Of a DNA stretch of 64,000 bases, positions 45,972 to 54,782 are shown in pieces. Each line of letters starts with the position of its first letter. Within the stretch, counting starts at the first letter, position 1. Source of the DNA: DATEPR01 sp036491115. GTDB lineage: Bacteria > Actinomycetota > Actinomycetes > Mycobacteriales > Pseudonocardiaceae. The notes beneath the pieces were generated by a model. It was not told the DNA's origin. It searched no databases and saw only the letters and a list, made by a program, of their open reading frames with translations. Where the stretch lies: assembly GCA_036491115.1 (NCBI GenBank), contig DASXCQ010000043.1, positions 132,358 to 196,357 of the forward strand. Direction: 5' to 3'. A program made the translations under genes and the position numbers.

Positions 45972-46270
45972 TCCGCCTCTCCCCCGTCTACTACACCGCC
46001 GACGTTCCGCGGACCTGGAGTTCCTCGCCGCGCTCGGGTTCGCCGTCCAGACCCGGCACCGCAGCGGCAACTGGGTAGAAGTCGGCGCGCCGAAGGCGCT
46101 GCTGTGCCTGCACAGCACGCCAGCCGACACCGTGCAGGAGGGCGGTAACACCAGCCTGTGCTTCGACAGCGACGACGACCCGGACGGCATCGCCGAGCGG
46201 CTGATCGACGCCGGGTTCACCGACGCGGCCGTGCTGGACGAGAACCGCCTGCGCTGCTGGCCGGCAGGAG
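45968..46270 (+). pseudogene. VOC (glyoxalase-like) gene with frameshift
   Basis: From ATG 45968 the frame reads IRLSPVYYTADVPR, then shifts near 46012. The expected continuation is in another frame: DLEFLAALGFAVQTRHRSGNWVEVG, then GNTSLCFDSDDDPDGIAERLIDAGFTDAAVLDEN. A one-base loss explains it. The C-terminal half of the VOC domain beyond ~46260 is not recognisable, so the gene is probably dead. Confidence 0.65.
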
Positions 46271-46594
46271 GGAGTCGATGTCTACCCAGCGGGCCGACCC
46301 GGCAGCTCGCGCCGCACGGCGTGGCGATGGTCACGGCCCGGAGTTGTCGCGGGCGACGGTTTCCTGCGGCTCGGCGTGTCTGTTGTGGACGTTCGACCGC
46401 GCCCGGATTCCGGACGAGGGGTTGTGGACCGGGCATTCTCGGACGACGACTTCGTGGACGCCGGAGCGGGTGAACCGGGATGGACCTGGCGGTCCTGCTG
46501 GCCGGCGGTGTGCCGCTGGACCGGCTGCCGCCGAGGGAACCGGACGTCCTGAGCCCACTGGCCGAACGTCGACCCACCCGACTCGTCCGCGGCA
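46271..46594. other. Gene-free stretch after VOC remnant
   Basis: 324 bases with no supported gene. An ATG at 46480 opens a frame beginning MDLAVLLAGGVPLDRLPPRE with no ribosome site and no recognisable family. It may be debris of the same decay that hit the VOC gene. Confidence 0.45.
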
Positions 46595-46951
46595 TCAGCT
46601 CGCCTGCACGGACAGGTGGCCGAAGTTGATCACGGCGAGATTGGCGATCACGACGACGGGCAAGACGATCGCCAGCACCCGCTGGTCGACCTGCCACAAG
46701 GCCGGCGCCGCGCCGCCGAACACGAGGACCTTGGTGGCGAAGGCCAACACCGGCACCGAGAACGTCGCCTGCGGAGCCGCGAACAAGCCCCACAGCACCG
46801 CCGCCACCACCGGCACCCCGATGCCGAGCAGGAGCCTGATGGGCAGGGTGCTCCCCGTGCGGAACCCCCAGTAGCAGAGCGCGGCGACCGCTCCGAGTTC
46901 CAGCAGGAACGCCAGGCCAAGGTTGCCGAACCGCCATGCCGTGCTGATCAT
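46595..46951 (-). CDS. YrdB family (DUF2568) membrane protein
   Basis: 118 residues with four membrane helices (~5-24, 34-54, 60-80, 85-110). The pattern RFGNLGLAFLLELGAVAALCYWGFRTG...LWGLFAAPQA matches DUF2568/YrdB proteins. ATG 46951 has AGGAGG five bases upstream; the ATG at 46954 would be too close to it. A strong palindrome lies upstream, so it is tightly regulated. Function unknown. Confidence 0.85.
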   Translation of the reverse strand: MISTAWRFGNLGLAFLLELGAVAALCYWGFRTGSTLPIRLLLGIGVPVVAAVLWGLFAAPQATFSVPVLAFATKVLVFGGAAPALWQVDQRVLAIVLPVVVIANLAVINFGHLSVQAS

Positions 46952-46962
46952 CATTGCCTCCT

Positions 46963-47020
46963 GTGAACACTGATCCCTGTTGAGATCAGTGTTCACGATC
47001 GGCCGATCTTTGTCAAGATC
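46963..47020 (-). promoter_or_regulatory. Palindromic operator and promoter of the YrdB gene
   Basis: GTGAACACTGATC and its exact complement (46963-46975 and 46984-46996) are separated by 8 bases. Upstream on the minus strand are GATCGGCCGATC (46997-47008) and a -35-like TTGACA (near 47012) preceded by another CACTGATC. The repeated CACTGATC elements look like sites for a TetR-type repressor. No repressor gene is adjacent. Confidence 0.65.
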
Positions 47021-47072
47021 AGTGCTCTCTGTTCGTTCCGCCGATCCGGTCTCGGCCAGGCGCTCCGGCCAC

Positions 47073-47471
47073 CTACTGGTCGGGTTGCTTGAGCTTCCGC
47101 CAACCGCCGGCCCGGTTGTTCGCGATGATCTGCCGGAACATCTCCCCCAGCGCCTCCGTCTGCACGTCCGCCCCCTCCCGGTAGGCAACCGTGCGAGCCG
47201 TCTTGTTCTGGTGGCCGGCCGTGATGATGCCGTGCGGGTCGGGAACGATGGCGCCGTCGTACAGAAACACGTTCACGTGGTCCTTCGCGGCGAGCAGCGC
47301 GCAGATGTTGCCCTCCAGCACGAAATACGGCTGGACCCGGCGCTTGATCGTTTCCACCACCTCGTCGTCCATCGAGTGCACGAGGTCGCGAACGGACTGG
47401 CAGATGTCGTGCTGCCACGCCGGTAGCGCATCGATGTACTCGTCGACGCGGGGATCCGTGGTGTACCGCAT
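47073..47471 (-). CDS. DUF1801 family protein
   Basis: 132 residues. The pattern RYTTDPRVDEYIDALPAWQHDICQSVRDLVHSM, then ETIKRRVQPYFVLEGNICALLAAKDHVNVFLYDGA, matches DUF1801 (YdhG-like) proteins, small cytoplasmic proteins of unknown function. Start ATG 47471; the longer frame runs into the amidase gene on the other strand. The amidase starts 28 bases away, divergently. Confidence 0.88.
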   Translation of the reverse strand: MRYTTDPRVDEYIDALPAWQHDICQSVRDLVHSMDDEVVETIKRRVQPYFVLEGNICALLAAKDHVNVFLYDGAIVPDPHGIITAGHQNKTARTVAYREGADVQTEALGEMFRQIIANNRAGGWRKLKQPDQ

Positions 47472-47499
47472 GGCGCCATTGTTCCGGTAGGAAGGCCGG

Positions 47500-48843
47500 G
47501 TGACCTCTTTTGCGGGCACCGGCCCGTTCGCCGGTGCCTCGATCGCCGACCTCGCCGAGCGGCTCCGCGCCGGCGCCGCCACCTCGGCAGACCTGGTCGA
47601 GGCCGCCCTCGCCGCCGCCGACGACACCGGCGCCACCCTCAACTGCTACGTCACCGTCGACCACGCGGGTGCCCACCGGGCCGCGGAGCAGGCCGACCGC
47701 GAACTGGCCGCGGGCATCGACCGCGGTCCGCTGCACGGCATCCCGGTCGGCGTCAAGGATCTCATCGACACCGCTGGCCTGCGCACCACCTGCGGCTCCC
47801 GCCACTTCGACCAGCGGGTGCCCACCACGGACGCCGCCGTCGTCACCGCGCTGCGCCAGGCCGGTGCGGTGATCGTCGGCAAGACCCACACGCACCAGTT
47901 CGCCTACGGGCCGACCGGCGACGTCGCGCACACCGGACCGGCCCGGAATCCGCACGACCCGAACAAGATGACCGGCGGTTCCAGTTCCGGTTCCGCCGCT
48001 GCCGTCGCCGCCGGTCTGCTGCCGGCCGCCCTGGGCACCGACACGGGCGGATCGGTGCGGATTCCGGCCGCGCTCTGCGGAATCGTCGGGTTGCGGCCCA
48101 CCCAGGGCAGGTTGTCCGGCGCCGGTGTGTTTCCGCTGTCCGACACCCTGGACACCGTCGGGCCGATGGCGGCGACCGTCGAGGACACGCGGCTGCTGTG
48201 GGCCGCGTTGACCGGCCGACCAGTGACGTTTCCGCTGGTGGACGGGTTGCGGATCGGCGTGGTCCGCTCCGAGCTGACCGACCGGGTCGTGCCGAGCCAG
48301 GCCAAGGCCCTCGACACGGCCGTCACCATGCTGCGGGAGGCCGGGTTCGCCGTGCGCGACGAGCCCGTGCCGGCCCTGGGCGATCTCGGTCCGGTCTACG
48401 CGAACATCCAGGGTCCGGAGGCCCGCGCGGTGCACGCCGACCGGGTCGCGAACGAGGCCGACGGCTACGAGCCGGAGGTGTTGGCCCGGCTGGAGCGCGC
48501 CGCGGAGGTCCAGGCGTGGGAGTACATCCGGGCGATGGCCACCAGGCAACGACTGCGGGCCGACGAGACCAACGCGGAGATCCTGGTGCTGCCGACCGTG
48601 CCGATCGAGGCGCCGCCGGTCGGCGCGCGGGACGTGGATCTCGGTGCCGGGTGGACGAATCCGACGCCAGCGCTGCTGTCCGGCACGGCCGGCTGGAGCG
48701 TGCTGGGGCTGCCGGCGATCAGCGTGCCCGTGCCGGGTGACGGCCTGCCGGGATCGGTCCAGCTGGTCGGGCGTGCGGGTACGGACAGCCAGGTGTTGGC
48801 GATCGCACGGGTGCTGGAGGCCGCGGTCAGCGCGTTCCGGTGA
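47500..48843 (+). CDS. Amidase signature family hydrolase
   Basis: 447 residues with the complete Ser-cisSer-Lys triad of the amidase signature family: Lys86 in PVGVKDLIDTAG, the Ser cluster in MTGGSSSGSAAAVAAG (~157-172) and nucleophile Ser185 in TDTGGSVRIPA. GTG start with GGAAGG upstream. It hydrolyses an amide; the substrate cannot be deduced, and no GatB/GatC neighbours suggest tRNA amidation. The C-terminus overlaps the convergent methyltransferase gene by 17 bases. Confidence 0.92.
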   Translation: MTSFAGTGPFAGASIADLAERLRAGAATSADLVEAALAAADDTGATLNCYVTVDHAGAHRAAEQADRELAAGIDRGPLHGIPVGVKDLIDTAGLRTTCGSRHFDQRVPTTDAAVVTALRQAGAVIVGKTHTHQFAYGPTGDVAHTGPARNPHDPNKMTGGSSSGSAAAVAAGLLPAALGTDTGGSVRIPAALCGIVGLRPTQGRLSGAGVFPLSDTLDTVGPMAATVEDTRLLWAALTGRPVTFPLVDGLRIGVVRSELTDRVVPSQAKALDTAVTMLREAGFAVRDEPVPALGDLGPVYANIQGPEARAVHADRVANEADGYEPEVLARLERAAEVQAWEYIRAMATRQRLRADETNAEILVLPTVPIEAPPVGARDVDLGAGWTNPTPALLSGTAGWSVLGLPAISVPVPGDGLPGSVQLVGRAGTDSQVLAIARVLEAAVSAFR

Positions 48844-49633
48844 CGCGCACGATGACCTGCTCGTGGTCGTAGGTGTAGCCCTCGTACTCGAACGTCATGC
48901 CGGTCCGCTCGACGTACTCCATCCACGCCCGGTGCTCGTGCTGCTCCCAGCTCGGGTAGTTGAAGTACTCGTCGAACACGATGACCGAGCCGACCTGCAG
49001 CCGGGAGCCGACCAGGTCCAGCACGGTCACCGTGGACTCGTACAGGTCGCAGTCCACGTGCAGGAAGTCGACGGCACCGGGGTGCGCGGCGAGGAAGTCG
49101 GGCAGCACGTCGGCGAACAGGCCGACGACCAACTCCGTGCCCGGCACCTGCGGCGGGCCCTGCACGCCGAACGTGCCTTCCGGGAAGCCCGGCCGCCACG
49201 CCGACGGCAGGCCCTGGAACGAGTCGAAGCCGTAGACGTCGCCGCTGCGGCCGTCGGCGATGATCGCCAGCGTCGTGCCGGTGTACACGCCGAATTCCAG
49301 GGCCAGGCCGCCGGTCGGGGCCAGTGACAGGGCGTGCTTGAGCGTCACGTGCGGCGAGTCGAACTGCCGCGCGGCCGCCATGTGTTCCTCGGCGAACCGG
49401 GCGCTGTCCTGAGCGGCCCGCGCCTCGCCGGCGAACGGCAGATCGCGCCGGGCGCGGTGTTCCAGCTCCCGCACCGACTCGATCATCCGGTTCGTCTCGG
49501 CCGTGAGGTGTTGCCGCAGTTCCGTCATCTGGTGGCGCATCGCCTGGACCTGCTCAGCGTGGTGGCGGTCAACCACTTCGGTGACGGCACGCAGCAACTT
49601 GTCGCGCAGCGTGCGGCGTAGGCCGTCCAGCAC
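48827..49633 (-). CDS. Class I SAM-dependent methyltransferase, TylF/macrocin type
   Basis: 268 residues. A helical N-terminal extension (~1-60, coiled-coil-like) precedes the Rossmann fold: GLALEFGVYTGTTLAIIAD (SAM loop), VDFLHVDCDLYESTVTVLD and VFDEYFNYPSWEQHEHRAW. The metal-binding Asp pair and FDEYFNY motif are those of macrocin O-methyltransferase-type (TylF) enzymes, which methylate sugar hydroxyls in natural products. GTG start with GGAGGGA upstream. No other sugar-biosynthesis gene lies nearby, so its target is unclear. Confidence 0.88.
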   Translation of the reverse strand: MLDGLRRTLRDKLLRAVTEVVDRHHAEQVQAMRHQMTELRQHLTAETNRMIESVRELEHRARRDLPFAGEARAAQDSARFAEEHMAAARQFDSPHVTLKHALSLAPTGGLALEFGVYTGTTLAIIADGRSGDVYGFDSFQGLPSAWRPGFPEGTFGVQGPPQVPGTELVVGLFADVLPDFLAAHPGAVDFLHVDCDLYESTVTVLDLVGSRLQVGSVIVFDEYFNYPSWEQHEHRAWMEYVERTGMTFEYEGYTYDHEQVIVRVTGTR

Positions 49634-49715
49634 GGGCGTCCCTCCACTCGGGCGGGCGGAATTTGCGCGAACCCTACACCGTGGAGTGACAGCCGAGGTG
49701 ACGCACGGCCGATGG

Positions 49716-50315
49716 TCAGGCCGGCGCGTTCCAGTGCGGATCGCGACCGGACAGCCCGAGCAGCCGGTCCAGTGCGGGCGCGTCCTCGGGCACCGGGACG
49801 CGAGCCGCGAACGGCATGCCTTCGCCCTGGTCGTCCGGGGTGAGCATGGTGGGCGCGAACGCCAGCGACTCGCGGGCGGCGGCGTCCGGTGGCGACCACG
49901 GCCGGCCGACGGCTCGGGCCAGGTCCCAGCCGTGCACCTGGTACTCCCACAGGATCATGCCGAGGGCCAGTTCGCCGGGCATCGCCGACTCGCCCAGCCG
50001 CAACGGGCGCTGGGCGGCGCCGTCGCGCAGCGCCTTCTCCAACTGGTGGGCGGCGGCGCGGACCTCGGCGCCCGCGTCGGCGGGCACGGTGTAGCCGTCG
50101 AGGTCGGACCGGGGTGCCTGGCCCTCCGGGTCGGCGTAGCCGGCGGCGAAGGTGGTCAGCCAGCCGACGATGTGGGTGAGCAGGTCCTGGACGTCGTACT
50201 CGGAGCACGGTGTGGGCCGCGACCGCTGGTCGGGCGGGGTGGTCTCGACGAGTTCGGCCAGGTCGTCGAGCACGGTGGACAGTAGGTCGGTGGTGCGCTG
50301 GCCGGATTCGGTCAC
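49716..50315 (-). CDS. TIGR03086/mycothiol-dependent DinB-like metal-binding protein
   Basis: 199 residues. TPCSEYDVQDLLTHIVGWLTTFAAG and EYQVHGWDLARAVGRPW carry the conserved His residues of the DinB/maleylpyruvate isomerase N-terminal fold, in the TIGR03086 format of actinobacteria. Related proteins use mycothiol as thiol cofactor. GTG 50315 chosen because the downstream sequence is clean family sequence; no strong ribosome site was seen. Divergent from an AraC-type gene. Confidence 0.82.
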   Translation of the reverse strand: MTESGQRTTDLLSTVLDDLAELVETTPPDQRSRPTPCSEYDVQDLLTHIVGWLTTFAAGYADPEGQAPRSDLDGYTVPADAGAEVRAAAHQLEKALRDGAAQRPLRLGESAMPGELALGMILWEYQVHGWDLARAVGRPWSPPDAAARESLAFAPTMLTPDDQGEGMPFAARVPVPEDAPALDRLLGLSGRDPHWNAPA

Positions 50316-50379
50316 CCACAGCACGGTAGGCAGGCCGGCACCCGGGCGATTGAAGATTCGCGACGATATCCTCGGCGGC

Positions 50380-51216
50380 GTGGCCAGCGCGCCGGAGCCG
50401 GTGGAGCGCGACAGCAGGGGGATCCTCGATCCCGGGCTGCTGCGGCAGCGGGTCCGGCTGACCCGGTACCCGGTGGACGACGCACTCGCCGGGCTGGTGG
50501 ACCGGTTCTGGGCGGTGCGCTGGCACCTGCCACCCGGCCGGGAACACCGCCAGCAGGTGCTCACCCATCCGGCGGCCAATCTCAGCGTCACCCTGGCCGA
50601 CGGCCAACTGGCCGCGCAGTGCAACGGCGTGGCGCGGGCGGTGACCACCAGGGTGCTCACCGGCCAGGGCTGGGCGGTGGCCGCGATGACCACGCCGGGC
50701 GGGCTGGGCGCGTTCGTGACCGAGGACGCGAGCGAGTACACCGACCGGGTGGTCCCGCTGGACGTGATCGGCGTCGACGGCGACGCGCTGCGCACCGCGA
50801 TGGGCGAGGCCCGGGACGAAACACAGCAGGTGGCGCTCCTGGCGGAGGCGCTGCGCTCGGCGGTGCGGCCGGACCGGGTGGTGGGCGCGCGGCAGGTGGC
50901 GGACGTGGCGAAGCTGGCCGAGACCGACCGTTCGGTGCGCAGGCTGGCCGATCTGGCCGAGCGGTCCGGTGTAACGCCACGCAGCCTGCAGCGGATGTTC
51001 CTGCGGTACGCCGGTGTGTCGCCGACGTGGGTGCTGCGCCGCTACCGGCTGATCGACGCGGCCGAGGCGGTGCGTGACGGCGAACAGGTGGCGTGGGCGG
51101 AGCTGGCCGACCGCCTGGGCTACGCCGACCAGGCGCACCTGATCCGCGACTTCCGCGCCGCCATCGGCCAGACGCCTGCCGCGTACGGACAGTCGCAGAC
51201 CCGGCACGGCCTTTGA
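50380..51216 (+). CDS. AraC family transcriptional regulator
   Basis: 278 residues. The N-terminal ~170 residues are a sensing domain opening with RYPVDDALAGLVDRFWAVRW, as in DUF6597-type AraC regulators. The C-terminal helix-turn-helix pair is VRRLADLAERSGVTPRSLQRMFLRYAGVSPTWVLRRYRLIDAA and WAELADRLGYADQAHLIRDFRAAIGQTPAAYG. GTG 50380 is the likely start. It probably controls the divergent DinB-like gene. Confidence 0.88.
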   Translation: MASAPEPVERDSRGILDPGLLRQRVRLTRYPVDDALAGLVDRFWAVRWHLPPGREHRQQVLTHPAANLSVTLADGQLAAQCNGVARAVTTRVLTGQGWAVAAMTTPGGLGAFVTEDASEYTDRVVPLDVIGVDGDALRTAMGEARDETQQVALLAEALRSAVRPDRVVGARQVADVAKLAETDRSVRRLADLAERSGVTPRSLQRMFLRYAGVSPTWVLRRYRLIDAAEAVRDGEQVAWAELADRLGYADQAHLIRDFRAAIGQTPAAYGQSQTRHGL

Positions 51217-51325
51217 CATTCGTTGAAATCCGGGCCGCCAGGCTTGGTCATTCATCGATACTGCGCACGTCACGGGATGTCTATGTTTCGACGAAAGCTG
51301 CGTCCCACCCTGTTAAGGAGCGGCG

Positions 51326-52912
51326 ATGCGTTCCCGTGTCCGTGTCAGTCTCGCTGTGTTCGCCGCGGCGGCCGCCGGCCTGGCGGCCTGTAGCACGCCC
51401 GGCGCCACCCCCACCACGTCCTCGTCGTCCGGTGCCACCGGCGGCACCATCAACGTCGCCCTCGCCAGTGACCCCGGCACCATCGACCCCAGTCTCGCCA
51501 ACACGTTCGACTCCCGGATCGTCTTCCAGGCGTTCTGTCAGAAGCTGTACGACGCGAACAACGCGCTCCAGCCGGTGCCGCAGCTCGCCTCCGCCCTGCC
51601 GAAGACGTCGGCGGACGGCCTGACCGTCACCATCCCGCTGCGGACCGGCGTCAAGTTCAACGACGGCACGCCGTTCAACGCGGACGCCGTGAAGACGAGC
51701 CTGGAACGCGACCTGACCCTGTCGGGTTCGGCGCGGGCCAAGGAGATCGCGGCCGTCAAGTCGGTGGCGGCGCCCAATCCGACAACCGTGGTGATCACGC
51801 TGAGCCGCCCGTTCAGCCCGCTGGTCGCCCAGCTCACCGACCGTGCCGGCCTGATCATGTCGCCTGCGGCGCTGAAGAAGGAGGGCGACAAGTTCGGCGA
51901 CAACCCGGTGTGCGTCGGACCGTTCAAGTACTCCAGCCGGGTCTCGGGCACGTCGCTGTCCTTCGTGAAGTCCAGCGACTACTACGACGCCAGCAAGGTC
52001 AAGGTCGACGGGGTCACCTACAAGATCATCAGCGACCCCACGACCAGGGCGGAGAACCTCCAGTCCGGTGACGTGCAGGCGGCCGAACAGCTCGACCCCA
52101 CCGACATCCCCCGCCTGAAGTCGGACAGCTCGCTGAAGATCACGCCGGTCAGCGCACCCTCCTACGAGGGCATCACCATCAACGTCAGCAACGCACACGG
52201 CGACACCAGCCCGGCCGGCCCGGTGAACACGGCGCTGTCCAAGAGTCCGCAACTGCGCCAGGCGTTCGAGCTGGCGCTGGACCGCAAGACCCTCAACAAG
52301 GTCGTGTGGAACAACGCGCAGTCCGTCGACTGCCTGCCGCTCCCGCTGCAGATGGTGTACCGGCCGGACAGCGCGAACTGCACGCCGTACGACCCGGCGC
52401 AGGCCAAGCAGCTCGTGGCGGCGTCCGGTGTGAAGATGCCGGTTCCGGTGACGATGATGATCCCGGCGGACTCCGGCGACGACCGGATGGCCCAGGTGAT
52501 CCAGTCGATGGAGAACAAGGTCGGCTTCAACATGACGATCAAGCCGGTCGACTTCACCTCGGCGCTGGCCGCGGGCAAGGCGGGCAGCTTCGACACCTTC
52601 CTGATCGGCTGGTCCGGCCGGCTCGACCCGGACGGTGACCTGTCCGACATCGTCACCACCGACGGCTCGAACGACTACTCCGGCCTGCAGAACCCCCAGC
52701 TGGACAAGGACATCCAGCAGGCGGCCGCGGCGTCCGGCGTGCCGGCCCGCAAGGCGGCCTACACCACGACGCTGCAACTGCTCGGGCAGCTCCGGCCGAT
52801 CATCTACCTCTACCACGACACCTGGTTCCTCGGGACGTCCGCGAAGCTGACCGGCGTGGACTACCGGGCGGACGGCATTCCGCGATTCACCGCCGCATCC
52901 CTGAACGGCTGA
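51326..52912 (+). CDS. Peptide ABC transporter substrate-binding lipoprotein
   Basis: 528 residues, ATG with AAGGAG nine bases upstream. Lipobox GLAAC (Cys22) anchors it outside the membrane. GGTINVALASDPGTIDPSLANTFDSRIVFQAFCQKLYD opens the family-5 (DppA/OppA/GsiB) fold, with the conserved TGVKFNDGTPFNADAVKTSLER. It binds a peptide or similar oligomer for uptake. First gene of a six-gene operon with two permeases, two ATPases and a gamma-glutamyltransferase-like enzyme, followed by a PucR regulator. Confidence 0.93.
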   Translation: MRSRVRVSLAVFAAAAAGLAACSTPGATPTTSSSSGATGGTINVALASDPGTIDPSLANTFDSRIVFQAFCQKLYDANNALQPVPQLASALPKTSADGLTVTIPLRTGVKFNDGTPFNADAVKTSLERDLTLSGSARAKEIAAVKSVAAPNPTTVVITLSRPFSPLVAQLTDRAGLIMSPAALKKEGDKFGDNPVCVGPFKYSSRVSGTSLSFVKSSDYYDASKVKVDGVTYKIISDPTTRAENLQSGDVQAAEQLDPTDIPRLKSDSSLKITPVSAPSYEGITINVSNAHGDTSPAGPVNTALSKSPQLRQAFELALDRKTLNKVVWNNAQSVDCLPLPLQMVYRPDSANCTPYDPAQAKQLVAASGVKMPVPVTMMIPADSGDDRMAQVIQSMENKVGFNMTIKPVDFTSALAAGKAGSFDTFLIGWSGRLDPDGDLSDIVTTDGSNDYSGLQNPQLDKDIQQAAAASGVPARKAAYTTTLQLLGQLRPIIYLYHDTWFLGTSAKLTGVDYRADGIPRFTAASLNG

Positions 52913-52925
52913 GAGCAGCGGCCTC

Positions 52926-53879
52926 ATGGGCATGTTCATCCTCCGCAGGGCGTTCTCGTCAGTCGTCGTGCTGTTCCTGTGCAGCGTCGCCGTGTTCGCA
53001 GGCGTGCGCGCGCTGCCCGGTGACCCGGCACTGGTGATGGCTGGCGAGAACGCCACGCCGCAACTGATCGCGGCGATCCGGCACCAGTTCGGCCTCGACC
53101 AGCCGCTGCCGGTCCAGTACGCCGACTACGTGAGCCAGGCGTTCCACGGGAACTTCGGCATCTCGACGACCGACCAGATCCCGGTGGCGACGATCCTGGC
53201 GCAACGGATCCCGGTGACGCTGGAGTTGGCGTTCCTGGCGATCGTCATCGGGGTGCTGATCGGCGTGCCGGCCGGCGTGGTCTCCGCGGTCAGGCGCGGC
53301 AAGTTCGCCGACTGGGTGTCCAACGGCTTCGGCCTGATCGGTCTGTCCGTGCCGCACTTCTGGCTGGGCCTGCTGGCGATCCTGGTCTTCGCGGTCCGGT
53401 TGCACTGGCTGCCGGCGTCCGGTTTCGTCGGCCTGGCCGAGGATCCGGTGGAGAACCTGCGCCGGATGATCATGCCGGCACTGGTGCTGGGCACCGGTCT
53501 GTCCGCGGTGTTGATGCGGCAGACGAGATCGGCGTTACTCGGCCAGCTGTCCGAGGACTACGTGCGCACGGCGCGGGCGAAGGGCCTGTCGCAGCGGGCC
53601 CAGATCAGGCACGCGCTGCGCAACAGCCTGACCACCGTCACCACGGTGCTGGGCCTGCAACTGGGTGCGCTGATCAGCGGCGCGGTGGTCACCGAGCAGA
53701 TCTTCGTGATCCCCGGCTTCGGGAAGCTGACCGTCGACGCCGTGCTGCAACGCAACTATCCCGTCATCGAGGGGGTGGTCATCGTGACCGTGTTCGGCTA
53801 CGTGGTGGTCAACCTGTTGGTCGACCTCGCCTATGCCTGGCTGAACCCGAGGCTGCGGGTGGCGGGGGCGAGCCGATGA
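52926..53879 (+). CDS. Peptide ABC transporter permease, DppB/OppB type
   Basis: 317 residues with six membrane helices. The N-terminus (MFILRRAFSSVVVLFLCSVAVFAGVRALPGDPA) and the EAA loop YVRTARAKGLSQRAQIRHALRNSL are hallmark features of DppB/OppB proteins, where this loop docks with the ATPases. It lies 13 bases after the binding-protein gene and overlaps the second permease by ATGA. Confidence 0.95.
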   Translation: MGMFILRRAFSSVVVLFLCSVAVFAGVRALPGDPALVMAGENATPQLIAAIRHQFGLDQPLPVQYADYVSQAFHGNFGISTTDQIPVATILAQRIPVTLELAFLAIVIGVLIGVPAGVVSAVRRGKFADWVSNGFGLIGLSVPHFWLGLLAILVFAVRLHWLPASGFVGLAEDPVENLRRMIMPALVLGTGLSAVLMRQTRSALLGQLSEDYVRTARAKGLSQRAQIRHALRNSLTTVTTVLGLQLGALISGAVVTEQIFVIPGFGKLTVDAVLQRNYPVIEGVVIVTVFGYVVVNLLVDLAYAWLNPRLRVAGASR

Positions 53880-54748
53880 GCGTCGTGGCCGCACCGATGC
53901 CGGTGGCGTCGGTGCGGCGCGGTGTGCGGCTGCGCAGGCGGTTCCTGCGCCGGCCCATGGCGATCGTCGGGCTCGTGCTGGTCGTCCTGTTCCTGGCACT
54001 GGCCATCATCGGGCCGTTCCTCACGCCCGATCCGCTGGCCCAGGAACTGACCCAGACGTTCGCGTCGCCGTCCGCGCACCACTTGCTGGGCACCGACGAC
54101 CTGGGCCGGGACGAATTGGCCAGGCTGGCGTCCGGCGCGCGGGTGTCGCTGGTGGCCGGTGTGCTGTCCACCGCGCTGGCCATGGTGGTCGGGGTGCCGA
54201 TCGGGTTGGCGTCCGGGTACTTCAAGGGTTGGCTGGACCCGGTCGTCATGCGCCTGAACGACACCGTGCTGGCGTTCCCGTTCCTGATCTTCGCCGTGGG
54301 TTTCGCCGCGATCTTCGGCGCGTCGCTGCGCAACGTGGTGATCGCGCTGTCCATCGGCCTGTTACCGACGATCGTGCGGGTGTCCCGCGGTGAGGCGTTG
54401 GTGCTGCGGGAACTGGACTTCGTCGGCGGGGCCGTGGCCGACGGTGCCCGGCCGGCCGGGATCATGTTCCGCTACCTGCTGCCCAACTCGTTCAACGCGC
54501 TCATCGTGCAGGCGACGGTGGGGATCCCGACCGGGATCATCGGCGAGGCGGTGCTGAGCTTCCTCGGGCTGGGCGTGCAGCCGCCGGGAGCGTCGTGGGG
54601 GCTGATGCTCACGTCGGCGCAGCAGTTCCTGTCCCAGGCACCGCAACTGGCCATCTATCCCGGCGCGCTGATCGCGCTGGCCACGCTCGGGTTCAACCTG
54701 CTGGGCGACGGCCTCCGTGACGTGCTCGACCCGAGGGAGCGCCGATGA
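53876..54748 (+). CDS. Peptide ABC transporter permease, DppC/OppC type
   Basis: 290 residues, six membrane helices, with a long basic cytoplasmic N-terminus (VRRGVRLRRRFLRRP). The EAA loop is LRELDFVGGAVADGARPAGIMFRYLLPNSF, and the family motif HHLLGTDDLGRDELARLASGARVSL is conserved. Pairs with the preceding DppB-type permease to form the membrane channel. ATGA overlap with that gene. Confidence 0.95.
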   Translation: MSVVAAPMPVASVRRGVRLRRRFLRRPMAIVGLVLVVLFLALAIIGPFLTPDPLAQELTQTFASPSAHHLLGTDDLGRDELARLASGARVSLVAGVLSTALAMVVGVPIGLASGYFKGWLDPVVMRLNDTVLAFPFLIFAVGFAAIFGASLRNVVIALSIGLLPTIVRVSRGEALVLRELDFVGGAVADGARPAGIMFRYLLPNSFNALIVQATVGIPTGIIGEAVLSFLGLGVQPPGASWGLMLTSAQQFLSQAPQLAIYPGALIALATLGFNLLGDGLRDVLDPRERR

Positions 54749-54782
54749 CGCCCGCCGACGTGTTCTGCCCCGGGGAGGCGAC

